From: Monosporascus cannonballus | Lineage: Eukaryota; Ascomycota; Sordariomycetes; Xylariales | Assembly (NCBI GenBank): GCA_004154925.1 | Contig: QJNS01000290.1 | Coordinates: 28,006-92,005, forward strand | Length of the DNA stretch: 64,000 nt | Reading direction: 5' to 3' | In this document: positions 24,084 through 32,489 of the stretch, in pieces | Layout of the letters: every line of letters begins with the position of its first letter | Position numbering within the stretch: the stretch's first letter is position 1 | Made by a program: the position numbers and the translations under genes | The notes under the pieces: generated by a model | Told to the model about the DNA's origin: nothing | The model's input: only the letters and a program-made list of their open reading frames with translations | Databases searched by the model: none

Positions 24084-25007
24084 TTATGCGCCCATTTCTT
24101 GGACCAAGCCCTTCATGACCTCGTCCAGGTCCTCCGGTTCAAGCCCCAGCTTCTTGTAATCAATAACCTTCGCACTGTAGTCGCCTCCCATCCCTTCACT
24201 GAAGAGAAGCGCGAACAAGATCCGTATACCCGCCATGCTGTTCCCGTTGGCGATCTCTTCCTGAGCAGCCTTGATGACGTCTTCCGCGTCCTCGCTGGTG
24301 ACCGTCCAGTCCTCATCCCGCGTCTCCGTGACCCGCTTCACGCTCTCGAGCAGGTCGCGCTGGCTGATGAGGAAGGAGCTGAAGTAGACCCAGTTGTTCC
24401 CGTAGGCCGCGAGCTCGACGTCGGGCAGCGCCAATAGAGCGGCGAGGCTCTCGCCGACGCGGCGTAGCGTCGTGAAGTTGGCCTTTCGGGCGCCGTCACC
24501 GAAGACGCGCGCCGCGCGGCCCTTGAGGTCTAGCCCGAAGGCGCCGACGCGCATGCAGAACTCGAACCATGGGTTGTTGACGATACCGATCCAGCGGCTG
24601 ACGCCGAGTTCCTCGACGAGCCGGCGGAACGGCGCCTTCGCGCTGAACAGGTCGAGGCGCGCGACCAGGGGCTCGTGCGTCGCATCCGACCCGAACTCGC
24701 ATGGCACTACATACGCTACGCCCGCTGCGGCCGCTGCCCGGATCAGCGGCCCCTGCGCGGTGACGGCGCCGTAGTTGAGCGCTAGGATTAGCACCTCCTG
24801 GCCCTGGAGGATGCGGGTGATGAAGGCTTCGTCATCGTATGTACCCTTGTGCACGGCCACTGTGGACGGGAACGTCGCCGTGGATTCCGGTCGTGAGAGC
24901 ACGCTTACCTTGTGCCCTGTTGCGACGAGTGCCGAGAGGATTGGGGCACCGACTGTGCCGCTGCCGCCTACGAGAGTGACGTTACGGGTTTGCTTGGTAT
25001 TGGACAT
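24084..25007 (-). CDS. NmrA-like / isoflavone-reductase-like NAD(P)-binding protein, 307 aa
   Basis: Intact single-exon ORF of 307 residues. A Rossmann dinucleotide-binding motif GGSGTVG lies at residues 14-20 after a beta strand (VTLVG). A further landmark, PCEFGSDA at about 102-109, corresponds to the conserved P.EFG.D segment of phenylcoumaran-benzylic-ether-reductase/isoflavone-reductase-like proteins. Length is normal for the family (about 300-320). These are atypical short-chain dehydrogenases or redox-sensing NAD(P)-binding proteins, presumably cytosolic; the substrate cannot be told from sequence. The ATG at 25005-25007 is chosen because the motif sits at the usual distance. It is one of few undamaged ORFs in the island and has strong GC bias at third positions. 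No neighbouring gene suggests a shared pathway. Confidence 0.9.
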   Translation of the reverse strand: MSNTKQTRNVTLVGGSGTVGAPILSALVATGHKVSVLSRPESTATFPSTVAVHKGTYDDEAFITRILQGQEVLILALNYGAVTAQGPLIRAAAAAGVAYVVPCEFGSDATHEPLVARLDLFSAKAPFRRLVEELGVSRWIGIVNNPWFEFCMRVGAFGLDLKGRAARVFGDGARKANFTTLRRVGESLAALLALPDVELAAYGNNWVYFSSFLISQRDLLESVKRVTETRDEDWTVTSEDAEDVIKAAQEEIANGNSMAGIRILFALLFSEGMGGDYSAKVIDYKKLGLEPEDLDEVMKGLVQEMGA

Positions 25008-25946
25008 GGTGATGGGTTTGTTGTTGTGAGCTGTATACTGCGCGTTACTGTGATGTTGGCTTCGTGGCTTGCGAATGCTTCAAGTAGAGTTGATGATGCA
25101 GAGAGACGGTTCCCAGTGTTATACACTAGAATCGACTCACCTCTTATACACGCTCGCATTCAAGTCCAACCTTCGGGCGGGCCGAGATGGCGCCAAAGGG
25201 GGGTCATAAGGTAATCTCCACGGCATTCCGGGGGTGGCGTGCGCCACTTCTCCGTTAACGGGCGGGGGGTTAGAATACAAATTATGAAGCTCTGGCTGAC
25301 AAATGGGCTCTCCTGTAAGTGTTTGATGTTAAAAATATAAGCAACATCGCGAATTAATGCTTCTTGGCTTCATCGAGATTCCCCTGTCGTTCTAAGAGGG
25401 GTCGTTTGACCCCTCGGGAATTTTTTACGATAACGAATTATTATACCGCTAACCGTTTCCAAATTTCGGAAATAGTATGAACTTCAATACGAACGTATGC
25501 GTTATATTATGTAAATATGTCATAGTGATGCAAGGTGAATTTGGGTTCAAGCCATATTTTCCAGGCTGAGGCAAATACACAGAAAATCATTACACTGTTA
25601 GAGCCTGGTCACCCCTTATAGGCTTCCGGTATATATGTCTAGGAATTCGGAGTTTTAACTCCGGAAAAGTGGGTCTATCCCTATTCGAGGTGGCGAAGAT
25701 GGCAAAAGAATTCGTAAGACTTCCAAAGTCTTCCAAAGTCTTCCCAAGCTTTCCATTTGATTAATAATGGAATAATAAAGCTTAATAAGCCATTTTTCAC
25801 ATATATATATAGCCCTGAATTTCCCCAGCTGTTGTTGGGCTTCCATAGTAAGGAATATAGTTATATTCTATCTTCTGTGACACACCTTGAGTCTCCCCTG
25901 AACGTTTTCCCATACAAATCTTTGCAGGGTAACCTCACCTTCTGTC
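25008..25946. other. Intergenic, upstream of the NmrA-like gene
   Basis: About 940 bp without a supported gene. It contains the presumed promoter of the minus-strand NmrA-like gene at its left side. A short tandem array of a 10-bp unit (CTTCCAAAGT, two to three copies) lies at about 25720-25750. A locally AT-rich patch lies around 25420-25510. Confidence 0.5.
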
Positions 25947-26054
25947 TCAATTCTTAGAATATGCAGCTGTTAGAACCAGGATGATTGCCACAATTACGAT
26001 CATTCCACCGATCTTTTGCCCTGGTGGCGTAGCGGTATGGTGCAGCCGTAACAT
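25947..26054 (-). CDS. Possible 35-aa microprotein with one transmembrane helix
   Basis: A 35-codon ATG-to-stop ORF on the minus strand. Residues about 12-33 run PGQKIGGMIVIVAIILVLTA, a convincing single transmembrane helix. The helix-coding part recurs at 11616-11663 inside an LTR insert, with IGGMIAIVAIILVLTA. Within the 16 shared helix codons four base differences are visible: three are third-position synonymous (ATC/ATT, GTT/GTG, CTA/CTT) and one gives Val/Ala. It could be a real small protein, a gene fragment carried by the repeat, or a chance reading of a repeated sequence. Its 5' end coincides with the repeat terminus (CCGTAACA on the + strand at 26046-26053). Confidence 0.28.
   Translation of the reverse strand: MLRLHHTATPPGQKIGGMIVIVAIILVLTAAYSKN
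25965..26053 (-). repeat. Second copy of the 11573-11663 repeat, partial
   Basis: Reverse complement matches the left 91 bp of the 133-bp element with roughly 85-90% identity by eye, including the terminus TGTTACGG. The right end (CCGTAACA terminus of the other copy) is missing. Outward of the terminus, after 13 bases, another TGTTACG begins at about 26067, so two LTR-like ends face each other here. This copy is not RIP-damaged. Confidence 0.6.
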
Positions 26055-26163
26055 ACACGGTATAATTGTTACGACCTGACGAACTACGGCCTCCGGAAAC
26101 GGTTGCAACAGGGATGTCAAGAAAAGAAGTGGGACCGGTCACGTGATGGCTCGACAGGATCTG

Positions 26164-27837
26164 TCAGATATATGGGAAATCAGTTGCGTTGTTGTATTCA
26201 GCTAATTGCGTGCGTTTTCGTAACGCGGCATTCGTCTCGGCCGCTGCCCGCGCCTTTTGGTTCTCTGCCGCGGCCGCCTGAGATCGGGCAACGGCCTCTT
26301 GGGCACACGGAGTTTACCTACAACCTCCCCCGCCTCGGAAAGTGTGGCCTGGGCCGCCTCAGCAAGGTAGTGTCCCGGCATCTCGGTGCGGCCTTCCTCC
26401 TCGTGGGGCTTTTCGGAGTCGGCAGCCTGATCGGCGGCGTCTAGCAGATCCTGCGCCTTCACTGCCATGTCCTCGGCTGGCTGTGTGACAGCGCCCAGAG
26501 CTGCCCACGCCGTGGCCGCGCTGTCGAAAAAGTTGGTCAGCCGGATGAGCTTAGGGTTTGCAATGGGTACCCATTGGGTACCCACGGACTACCCACGACC
26601 GTGGGTAGGTACCCGGGGGTGGTTACCTACAGTTGTGGGTGGCGTGGGTATTTTTCAGTACTTATCCACCAACATGTATAATTGGTTCTCGATAACGTAC
26701 TAATAATTATCGTATTAATCGGCGAATAAGCTTAAAACTAAAATTTACCTCTAATATAAGATTTGCTTAATATAATATATTATTACAATTATCTGCGATC
26801 GTATTAAAAAAATAAAAAAAATGTATAATAGGTAAAAATAAAGGTTAGTAAGTAAGTATTACCTACGGGTTACCTGGGACTACCCATTCGTGGGTAGCAT
26901 TTACCAGTTGTGGGTGGCTCTTGGGTAGAAAATTTAGCGTGGGTGGGTGGGTAGTGCAAACCCTAGATGAGCTGCGCCTGCAGGGCGTCGCGGCGGGCGG
27001 TCGTCGTGGCGGCGTCCTCCTGCGTCTCGGACGCGGCCAGCCATGCCAGGGTCACGTGGCGGGCGACGGCGTCAACGATGGCAGCGCGCTGCCGGACGTA
27101 CTTGCGGTAGACATGGACCCAGGAGGCGACCGACATGGCCATGAGGCCCAGGCCAGCAGAGGGCAGGACGGCCGGCGAGAAGACGAGGAAGAGCGCTGCA
27201 TATACCCACCAGTCTAGCAGGAGGCGGTAGATGCTCGGCAGGTGTGCCGCTTGATGGAGATAGTAGAAGCGGAGCGGACTGGCGAACTTGGCCGTCGGGG
27301 TGAAGAAGCCGACAACGGCGATAAGAGCCAAGATAAGCCCCTGGAGCCAGGGCTGGAAGGGTAGGGGCACGCCGTGGTAGATGGGCATGTAGCAGGCCAG
27401 CGAAACCAAGAATCCCACTAAAAAAAATTGGCTTCGTCAAGGAGGGGATGGCTAGGACCGCTGCTCACCATTAAAATACGTGCTGACACAGTTCGAGACG
27501 ACGTGAAAAGCCCGCAGAGGCTCGGCCCACTCGGCCGTAAATGTGTTTTCGACATTGGGGAAGTTTCACAGGCCGCTCAGGTAGCCGACCGCTATGATCT
27601 GAAGAGGAGCGACGGCCTGGGGCGGAATGGAGGCGCGCGGGTCCGAGGGGACGTAGGGGAGCGAGAACACGAGAGTGCCGTGGATGAGGGCTGGGATGCG
27701 TTCGTCAGCGCGATTTGAGCTTCCCAATTTCTTCCAGCACCGACGGTCCCACGCTTGATATAGGGCTCCAAGAAGCCCGACAGCTTCTGGAGCGCCGGGA
27801 AGAGATCATCCCCAAACGGCGGAGATGTTTGCTCCAT
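26164..27837 (-). pseudogene. Multi-pass membrane protein pseudogene, split by a hAT-type MITE
   Basis: The reading begins at the ATG 27837-27835 (MEQTSPPFGDDLFPAL) and passes through EEIGKLKSR, DERIPALIHGTLVFSLP, YVPSDPRASIPPQ and NFPNVENTFTAEWAEPLRAF. Each of the first four pieces is one base out of frame with the next, and a TGA at 27566-27568 replaces a probable Trp. A 51-bp GT-AG intron (27468-27418) separates this from GFLVSLACYMPIYHG, followed by three to four hydrophobic segments. After QAQLI the frame is interrupted by the MITE at 26552-26965. Removing it plus one 8-bp duplication rejoins in frame to RLTNFFDSAATAWAAL. The C-terminus is Ala-rich and helical, with one more frameshift near 26310, and ends NATDFPYI. 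Family not recognised. Original length about 430 residues. Clearly broken, or the small shifts are assembly errors. Confidence 0.75.
26552..26965. mobile_element. 414-bp hAT-type MITE with TACCCAC hairpins
   Basis: Terminal inverted repeats: left TAGGGTTTGCAATGGGTACC, right end read inward TAGGGTTTGCACTACCCACC. It is flanked by a perfect 8-bp duplication GATGAGCT (26544-26551 and 26966-26973). An 8-bp duplication with such ends is the signature of hAT-superfamily elements. Inside, two related GC-rich blocks of about 50-65 bp flank an AT-rich core. Each block contains a perfect hairpin: CTACCCACGACCGTGGGTAG at 26589-26608, and CTACCCATTCGTGGGTAG at 26880-26897. No transposase is encoded, so it is non-autonomous. 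It lies within the coding sequence of the minus-strand membrane-protein gene. Confidence 0.9.
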
Positions 27838-28471
27838 ATCGAACCCTTAACTGCGCAACGGGGACTTCGTCTTGGTTCTTGTCCAGGTCTGCTCTTTGAT
27901 ATCATTTGGGGGGTGGAGGGGGCTAAGGAACAAACATGCACCGTGGGTCGACTTTTTTACCCCGAGCCTTTTCTTTCGCTTGACAAGTTTTGGAGTTTGA
28001 TCCATCTCCCAATCTCCCCGTCTTCTTTAGTAATAGGGCATGACCACCAGCAGCCACTCCCCCATTCCCGCCCGTCAGACAGCAACCGACGCAACTGCAA
28101 GCTTGGGCCTCGACGTGATCATGGAGCTGCATGTCGAATACATTTAGCACAGGTATTGCATAACGTACAAGACTACCTATTGGTGCCTGCTTCCGGCTCA
28201 TTGGCCGATCGGCCACTGTTGTCGATAGGGGCGGCTACCTCATTCCCGTCTGGTGCGAAACCCAACAGGGACCCGGTGGCAGGACGACTTTGGTATCCCG
28301 TGTCGCTGGCGGTCCAGGTGGTTCGCAAGGCTCGCATTTTGAGGTTCCTTAATGTCCAGATGGCCCAAGGATTACGGCTCTTGCGTGGTCTGGCCGTGTC
28401 CCCGATCCGACTCCTCGAGTACTCGTTCCTTTGCCCATTAGTGAGTTAAGCCTGAGTCCTATTCGGGTTGG
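27838..28471. other. Interval between divergent genes; possible N-terminal remnant of the HET-like gene
   Basis: This should contain the promoter of the minus-strand membrane-protein gene and the 5' part of the + strand gene that follows. A + strand ATG at 28040 opens MTTSSHSPIPARQTATDATA and runs about 35 codons to a TAG. This is a plausible start of the next gene, but I cannot join it to 28472 by a convincing intron. Two stops (TAG TGA) lie just before 28456 in the downstream frame. Confidence 0.4.
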
Positions 28472-29638
28472 ATGCCTACCTTACTTACCAATACACCTTA
28501 TTCTATCCTCATTTCCTCTCGATCAAGGCTGCCTTGGCACGATGTCGGAGAATTTGTTAGTAAAGTATTCCTAAACCAACACCAACAACTACTTGAACTT
28601 CAACTATCGAGACTTCACGGTACCTGGCGCAACCCGCGTCGCTGGCGCCTCCGCATAGCCATGTCGCGGCAGAACCCTCAAACCCAATATACGGGCGTGT
28701 GGCGCAGCATGTACCTGCCCACCTCGTCCAAGCCGGCCGACGTTGTTTACAGCATCATGGGCATCTTCAAACTGCAGATCGACCCATTCCGCAAGAACCG
28801 CGACCCGCGCTACTTGTTCAACGACCTGGCGCGCAAGACGGCCACTAAGCTGACCGTGGGCCCGGCTTGGCTCACCGTTGGCGGCGTGACGGGCTGCGAT
28901 ATCCCGCATGACGGGGACTCGCGCATCGTGCCGAAGTTCCCGCACCCAGAGACAGCGGGAAAGGAGTCGAACAACCATCCGCCGCAGATGGTATTTAACG
29001 CCCACAAATCAAAGGAGTGGGTGGGTTACCACGTCGACGATTCGCAGTGGTACATCAAGAAATACAACATCCGGTTCCTGTCGCAGTCACATCTGCACAT
29101 CATCAACGCCGTCATGTTGATGAGCGACGCTAAAAGCACCATAACGACCCAGAAAGTTCTCCGCGTCACCCCTCTTGGCCCACCTAATCCCACAAGGGAT
29201 TTCGTAACAAGGAATTCGGCCATGTTCAGGATCGGCGGCTACGAAAAAAGGCTCGTCTAGTACGGCAACTTCGTCAATGCAGCGTCGCGCAAACTGCGAG
29301 CCGTCCTCGTCGGGGAAGTTGGTGACATGACGAAAGAACCAGGGAGGCCCAAACTCAACCTGTCGACCAAGGCCAGCATCAAGTTAAGCCCCGTGAACTA
29401 CCGGGGCAAGTCCTACTTTCTCTTTATGGACTATCCGAACCGCCACTGGCGTGTCGTCGGCGATGGTGTATTTCATGCTCAGGCGAATCTGTTTATAAAC
29501 AGATCCCGGAGCATCTTCACCATTGGAACTGGTGCCCAGAAGGCGTTGTCCTCCTGGCCAACCCACAGCAAGACTTGGTTCAACGCGCGCACCTATGCCA
29601 TAGGCCACAGTTACGGCATAGAGCCTTTGGATGACTAG
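28472..29638 (+). pseudogene. HET-family-like protein, C-terminal region, with one in-frame TAG
   Basis: One continuous frame of 389 codons from 28472 to the stop at 29636-29638, interrupted only by TAG at 29258-29260. Residues about 75-110 read GVWRSMYLPTSSKPADVVYS then IMGIF, which resembles the segment downstream of the HET domain in many fungal HET proteins (P.D.VYSI.G). Later pieces are WYIKKYNIRFLSQSHLHII and a tail ending SYGIEPLDD. The TAG sits between RLV and YGNFVNAASRKLRAVLVGEV, so the protein clearly continues past it; a Gln or Trp codon is the probable ancestor. The canonical HET core is not visible, so either the 5' part is lost or this is a different family with a similar tail. 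HET proteins act in non-self recognition after cell fusion. Confidence 0.55.
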
Positions 29639-29815
29639 CGCGTTGCGAGGGGAGATAAGTAGGAGCGGATAATCCGGTGGTTTGGCTTCAAGTTACGTCT
29701 ATAGTACGATGTGTTCCGTACAATCCGCCCAACCTCAATAATTCAACCCGCTTAGCTGACGCCAAACTTCAACTCCTTCCCCTCTGCACGGCGAGGTCCC
29801 ACGCACGCCCACCGG

Positions 29816-30520
29816 ATGGGAAACTTGCAACATCACCTTGACATCTCGGACCTCATCAGCAACTCAAAGAGGCTCAACTCCAAGCTGCAGGGTACCCACG
29901 GTCTGTCCGCCGTGTCCACCGGCGCCCCCAGGTATAGTACACCTGAAACAGCCAGAACCACCACTCCCTGGACCATATTGGAGAGTGGAGTGGTGGAAGT
30001 GACTTTTAGCTATGGCGGCTGGTCGGGGTTCCAGTGCAGTGACCTGACCAAGGCCGGCGTCGACGGTATCCTCATCCACGAAACCGAGAGCGGCTATTCC
30101 GAGGTGCAGTACAAAATCCCGCTTCTCTTTGGCGCCCGCGTTATATACCTGCAGATGAAGCAGGACACTGAGACTAAATCCTACTGGTCGCAGACGTACG
30201 TCGTTCCGTACAGGTACCGGGGCGACAACCTGCCGGAACTGAGCGCCAGTTACGCCAAGAAGGTTGATTCTCGTGGTCCCTGCGCGCTGCTGGCGGAATT
30301 GGGTTTGCCGCCTGGTGCATCAAATCGGGATGTTGGTGAGGCTATTGCTCGGGTATTGATGCGAGAGTTTGGTGTTCCACCTGAACAAGCTAGATACGAA
30401 GCCGTGTTGATGTGGGGAAATTTGTCTGGTAGCGCGGGTTTTCGGGCAATGGAGTTGCGGAAAGATTTTGCTTTCGTGGTCTTCCTACTGGGCACTATGG
30501 CGGTAGCCCTTATGATTTGA
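29816..30520 (+). CDS. Hypothetical protein, 234 aa, possible C-terminal membrane anchor
   Basis: Intact ORF with an ATG 178 bp after the stop of the HET-like gene and on the same strand. The N-terminal third is Ser/Thr-rich (SKRLNSKLQGTHGLSAVSTG) and the middle looks folded (VVEVTFSYGGWSGFQCSDL, YKIPLLFGARVIYLQM). The only hydrophobic helix is at the extreme C-terminus, residues about 218-234 (FAFVVFLLGTMAVALMI), with basic residues before it. This suggests a tail-anchored protein. Family not recognised. The spacing and shared strand raise the possibility that it was once part of the preceding gene. Moderate confidence that it is a real gene. Confidence 0.6.
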   Translation: MGNLQHHLDISDLISNSKRLNSKLQGTHGLSAVSTGAPRYSTPETARTTTPWTILESGVVEVTFSYGGWSGFQCSDLTKAGVDGILIHETESGYSEVQYKIPLLFGARVIYLQMKQDTETKSYWSQTYVVPYRYRGDNLPELSASYAKKVDSRGPCALLAELGLPPGASNRDVGEAIARVLMREFGVPPEQARYEAVLMWGNLSGSAGFRAMELRKDFAFVVFLLGTMAVALMI

Positions 30521-31097
30521 TTTAATTTAGTGTCAATGGAAAGGGCATCGCCATTTTTCATGTGTCGATTACGAGTACAGCAACCGGGAAGGTACTCCAA
30601 TTCTTGCTGACCACCTCGGCCATAACACACAAACATGACGATTATTACTTCCTGGGGCCGCGAGGGTGTCCGCCGATCTCGACGGATTCTCCTCTCCTGA
30701 CATCTGGACTCCGCTCGTCGAGTTTTAGGTTTTTGTTGCTTTCGGCTTCTTTTAGCACTGGGAGAACCGCTGAAAGGAAAGAAATAAACAAAGACCCCAG
30801 GACACTATTTTCCGGACTGGAGGAACGGATATATCTCGCCCCGCTTGGGCGAGTTATAGATCGCCTGACTGCAGCTTCATGTTAGCATCTGAGTGGATAA
30901 GGCAAGGTACTTCAGGTAGCGCCTCAAAGTGCCCTATCATGAGGACAGATGTTAACGCTTATACCATTCCATAAAAACCTCAAAGCAGTTGCGATAGCAG
31001 CGGGCCAAGCTAGGAAACGCATAACTACCCATCCGCCGCTGGCTCCTTTAGAACGCCCACCTGCCAGCGCTCTAGACCTGCATCCCTTACACCACTC
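30521..31097. other. Intergenic between convergent ORFs
   Basis: About 580 bp between the stop of the 234-aa ORF (+) and the stop of the 463-aa ORF (-). It would hold the 3' ends of both transcripts. No repeat or further gene was seen. Confidence 0.5.
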
Positions 31098-32489
31098 CTA
31101 CACCGCCGATGCTGCCCCGCGTGTCTTATCCTCCCGCTCCTTCTGCCGTTTCTGCCGTGCTGCAGCGAGTAGTCGAGCCCGCTCATCACGGTCCTCCGAA
31201 TCCCACCACTTCTTCTCCCACGGGCGCAGCTCACCCGGGAAGAAATCATCCTTTAGGAACTTCCCAAAGCGAGGATGTCTCGACTCGAGCTCCATAAGTG
31301 CCCACATGACTTTGGGCTCCGCGAACACTTCGCCAGGGCTGTCGGGACCTTCGCTATGAGTGACAAGCTGAATCGGCAAGCCAATTGCCTCAGGCGTGCG
31401 CGGCGCTGCGGCGACAACGATATTCTGCAACATGCCCAGCCCACCAACCGCAAGCAAATACCAAGTGTTGGCCTTGATGCCAGTACAGCTGACAAGCAAC
31501 GCCAGCCACAAGACAGCCAAGAGGGAGGTCCACAACACAGTGTGAGCCGAGTGCCATGTGCGCGGACCGCCGGCGAGAGCCTCAAGGTCGTAACCCGCCT
31601 CGGAGCCCTCAATGATGATGACGTGTTCGGACCCGTTCCCCAGCGTCAGCGCCACGGGTTTGTTGCGGGCCTCTCGCGAGTGCCATTTCTCGCGACGCCA
31701 CTGCGGCAGCGAAGCCGAGGCGTAGGCGAGCGCGGTGCCGATGGCAGTAGCCATGAAGATGGTCCAGTCTCTGTGAAGCCCAAACGGCACCGCGGCCACG
31801 CCCAGCTGCACGGCCGACGCGACGTATCCGCTCCACCAGACCCAGTCGCGGACCGGATGGCCAGGCCGCGGGTCGCTCTTCCATTGGTAAACGGCCACGC
31901 AGAGCGCGACGTGATCCTGCGTCGCCGCCGCCGATGCCAGCGCAGCGGCGCCGCCTTCGGCCGAAACGGGCAGGATTCCCACGCCGGGTCGTTTCTGAGC
32001 ATAACTAGGTTTAGCAGGAGGCGGAGAAAACGCCTTGATGCGCGTGCGCACCCCTTTGGGCATCCAGAAGGGGTATGTCTTGACGAAACGGCTCAGGAGC
32101 CACGATCGGTTGGACCGGCCGTAGCCCGTTGCGAGGTTGGTGACCTTGACGTCTACTTCGGGAGCGCACCGGAGGAGGCGGTTCTCGCCGATGGCAGAAA
32201 GGACCGCCGACATGGCGTACGCGACCCACCCAAATGAGAAGGCGACAGGGGTGGGCAGGAGGCCGGGGCCGCCGGCCATGGCGGCACAAGCGAGCTGGAT
32301 GACGTCGCCGCCGAGAATGAGCAGGACCGAGAAGATGTCGCCCGGCTCGGTCCATTGCGCTGCGAGTAGGCTTTGTGGGGAAAGCGCCTCGTCGGCCATC
32401 GTGTCAGCTGCTTTGGATAGCTCTAGGTTGAGGGGATCAATTGATGGGGGAGGAGGAATTGTTGCAGGGAAGAGGATGTTTGTTCGCAT
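31098..32489 (-). CDS. Integral membrane protein, 463 aa, six predicted TM segments
   Basis: Intact 463-residue ORF. Hydrophobic segments by eye are at about 52-72 (IFSVLLILGGDVIQLACAAM), 82-100, 218-236, 242-260, 317-336 and 341-361. A loop of about 115 residues lies between TM2 and TM3, and a charged C-terminus (about 410-460, rich in Arg, Lys, Glu and Asp) follows. The N-terminal 45 residues are polar; Met31 is an alternative start. I recognise the overall type as an uncharacterised fungal membrane protein but cannot give it a function. Promoter would lie to the right (32490 onward). Unlike its neighbours it has no internal stop or shift over 1.39 kb, so it is probably functional. Confidence 0.75.
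   Translation of the reverse strand: MRTNILFPATIPPPPSIDPLNLELSKAADTMADEALSPQSLLAAQWTEPGDIFSVLLILGGDVIQLACAAMAGGPGLLPTPVAFSFGWVAYAMSAVLSAIGENRLLRCAPEVDVKVTNLATGYGRSNRSWLLSRFVKTYPFWMPKGVRTRIKAFSPPPAKPSYAQKRPGVGILPVSAEGGAAALASAAATQDHVALCVAVYQWKSDPRPGHPVRDWVWWSGYVASAVQLGVAAVPFGLHRDWTIFMATAIGTALAYASASLPQWRREKWHSREARNKPVALTLGNGSEHVIIIEGSEAGYDLEALAGGPRTWHSAHTVLWTSLLAVLWLALLVSCTGIKANTWYLLAVGGLGMLQNIVVAAAPRTPEAIGLPIQLVTHSEGPDSPGEVFAEPKVMWALMELESRHPRFGKFLKDDFFPGELRPWEKKWWDSEDRDERARLLAAARQKRQKEREDKTRGAASAV

Noticed and set aside
20462..25007. Racemase plus NmrA-like reductase as a secondary-metabolite cluster
   Set aside because: No synthase, transporter or regulator is present, the racemase is broken, and the two lie on opposite strands 3 kb apart with decayed DNA between.
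26025..26035. TGGCGTAGCGG, which fits a Pol III A-box, hinting at a tRNA-derived SINE
   Set aside because: No B-box at the proper distance on that strand, no cloverleaf possible, and the surrounding repeat has LTR-like ends instead.
26951..26966. GCAAACCCTA resembling a telomere repeat unit
   Set aside because: Only one unit, and it is the terminal inverted repeat of the MITE.
31275..32237. 320-codon + strand ORF
   Set aside because: It is the antisense shadow of the 463-aa membrane protein; its composition reflects that gene's GC-rich third positions.
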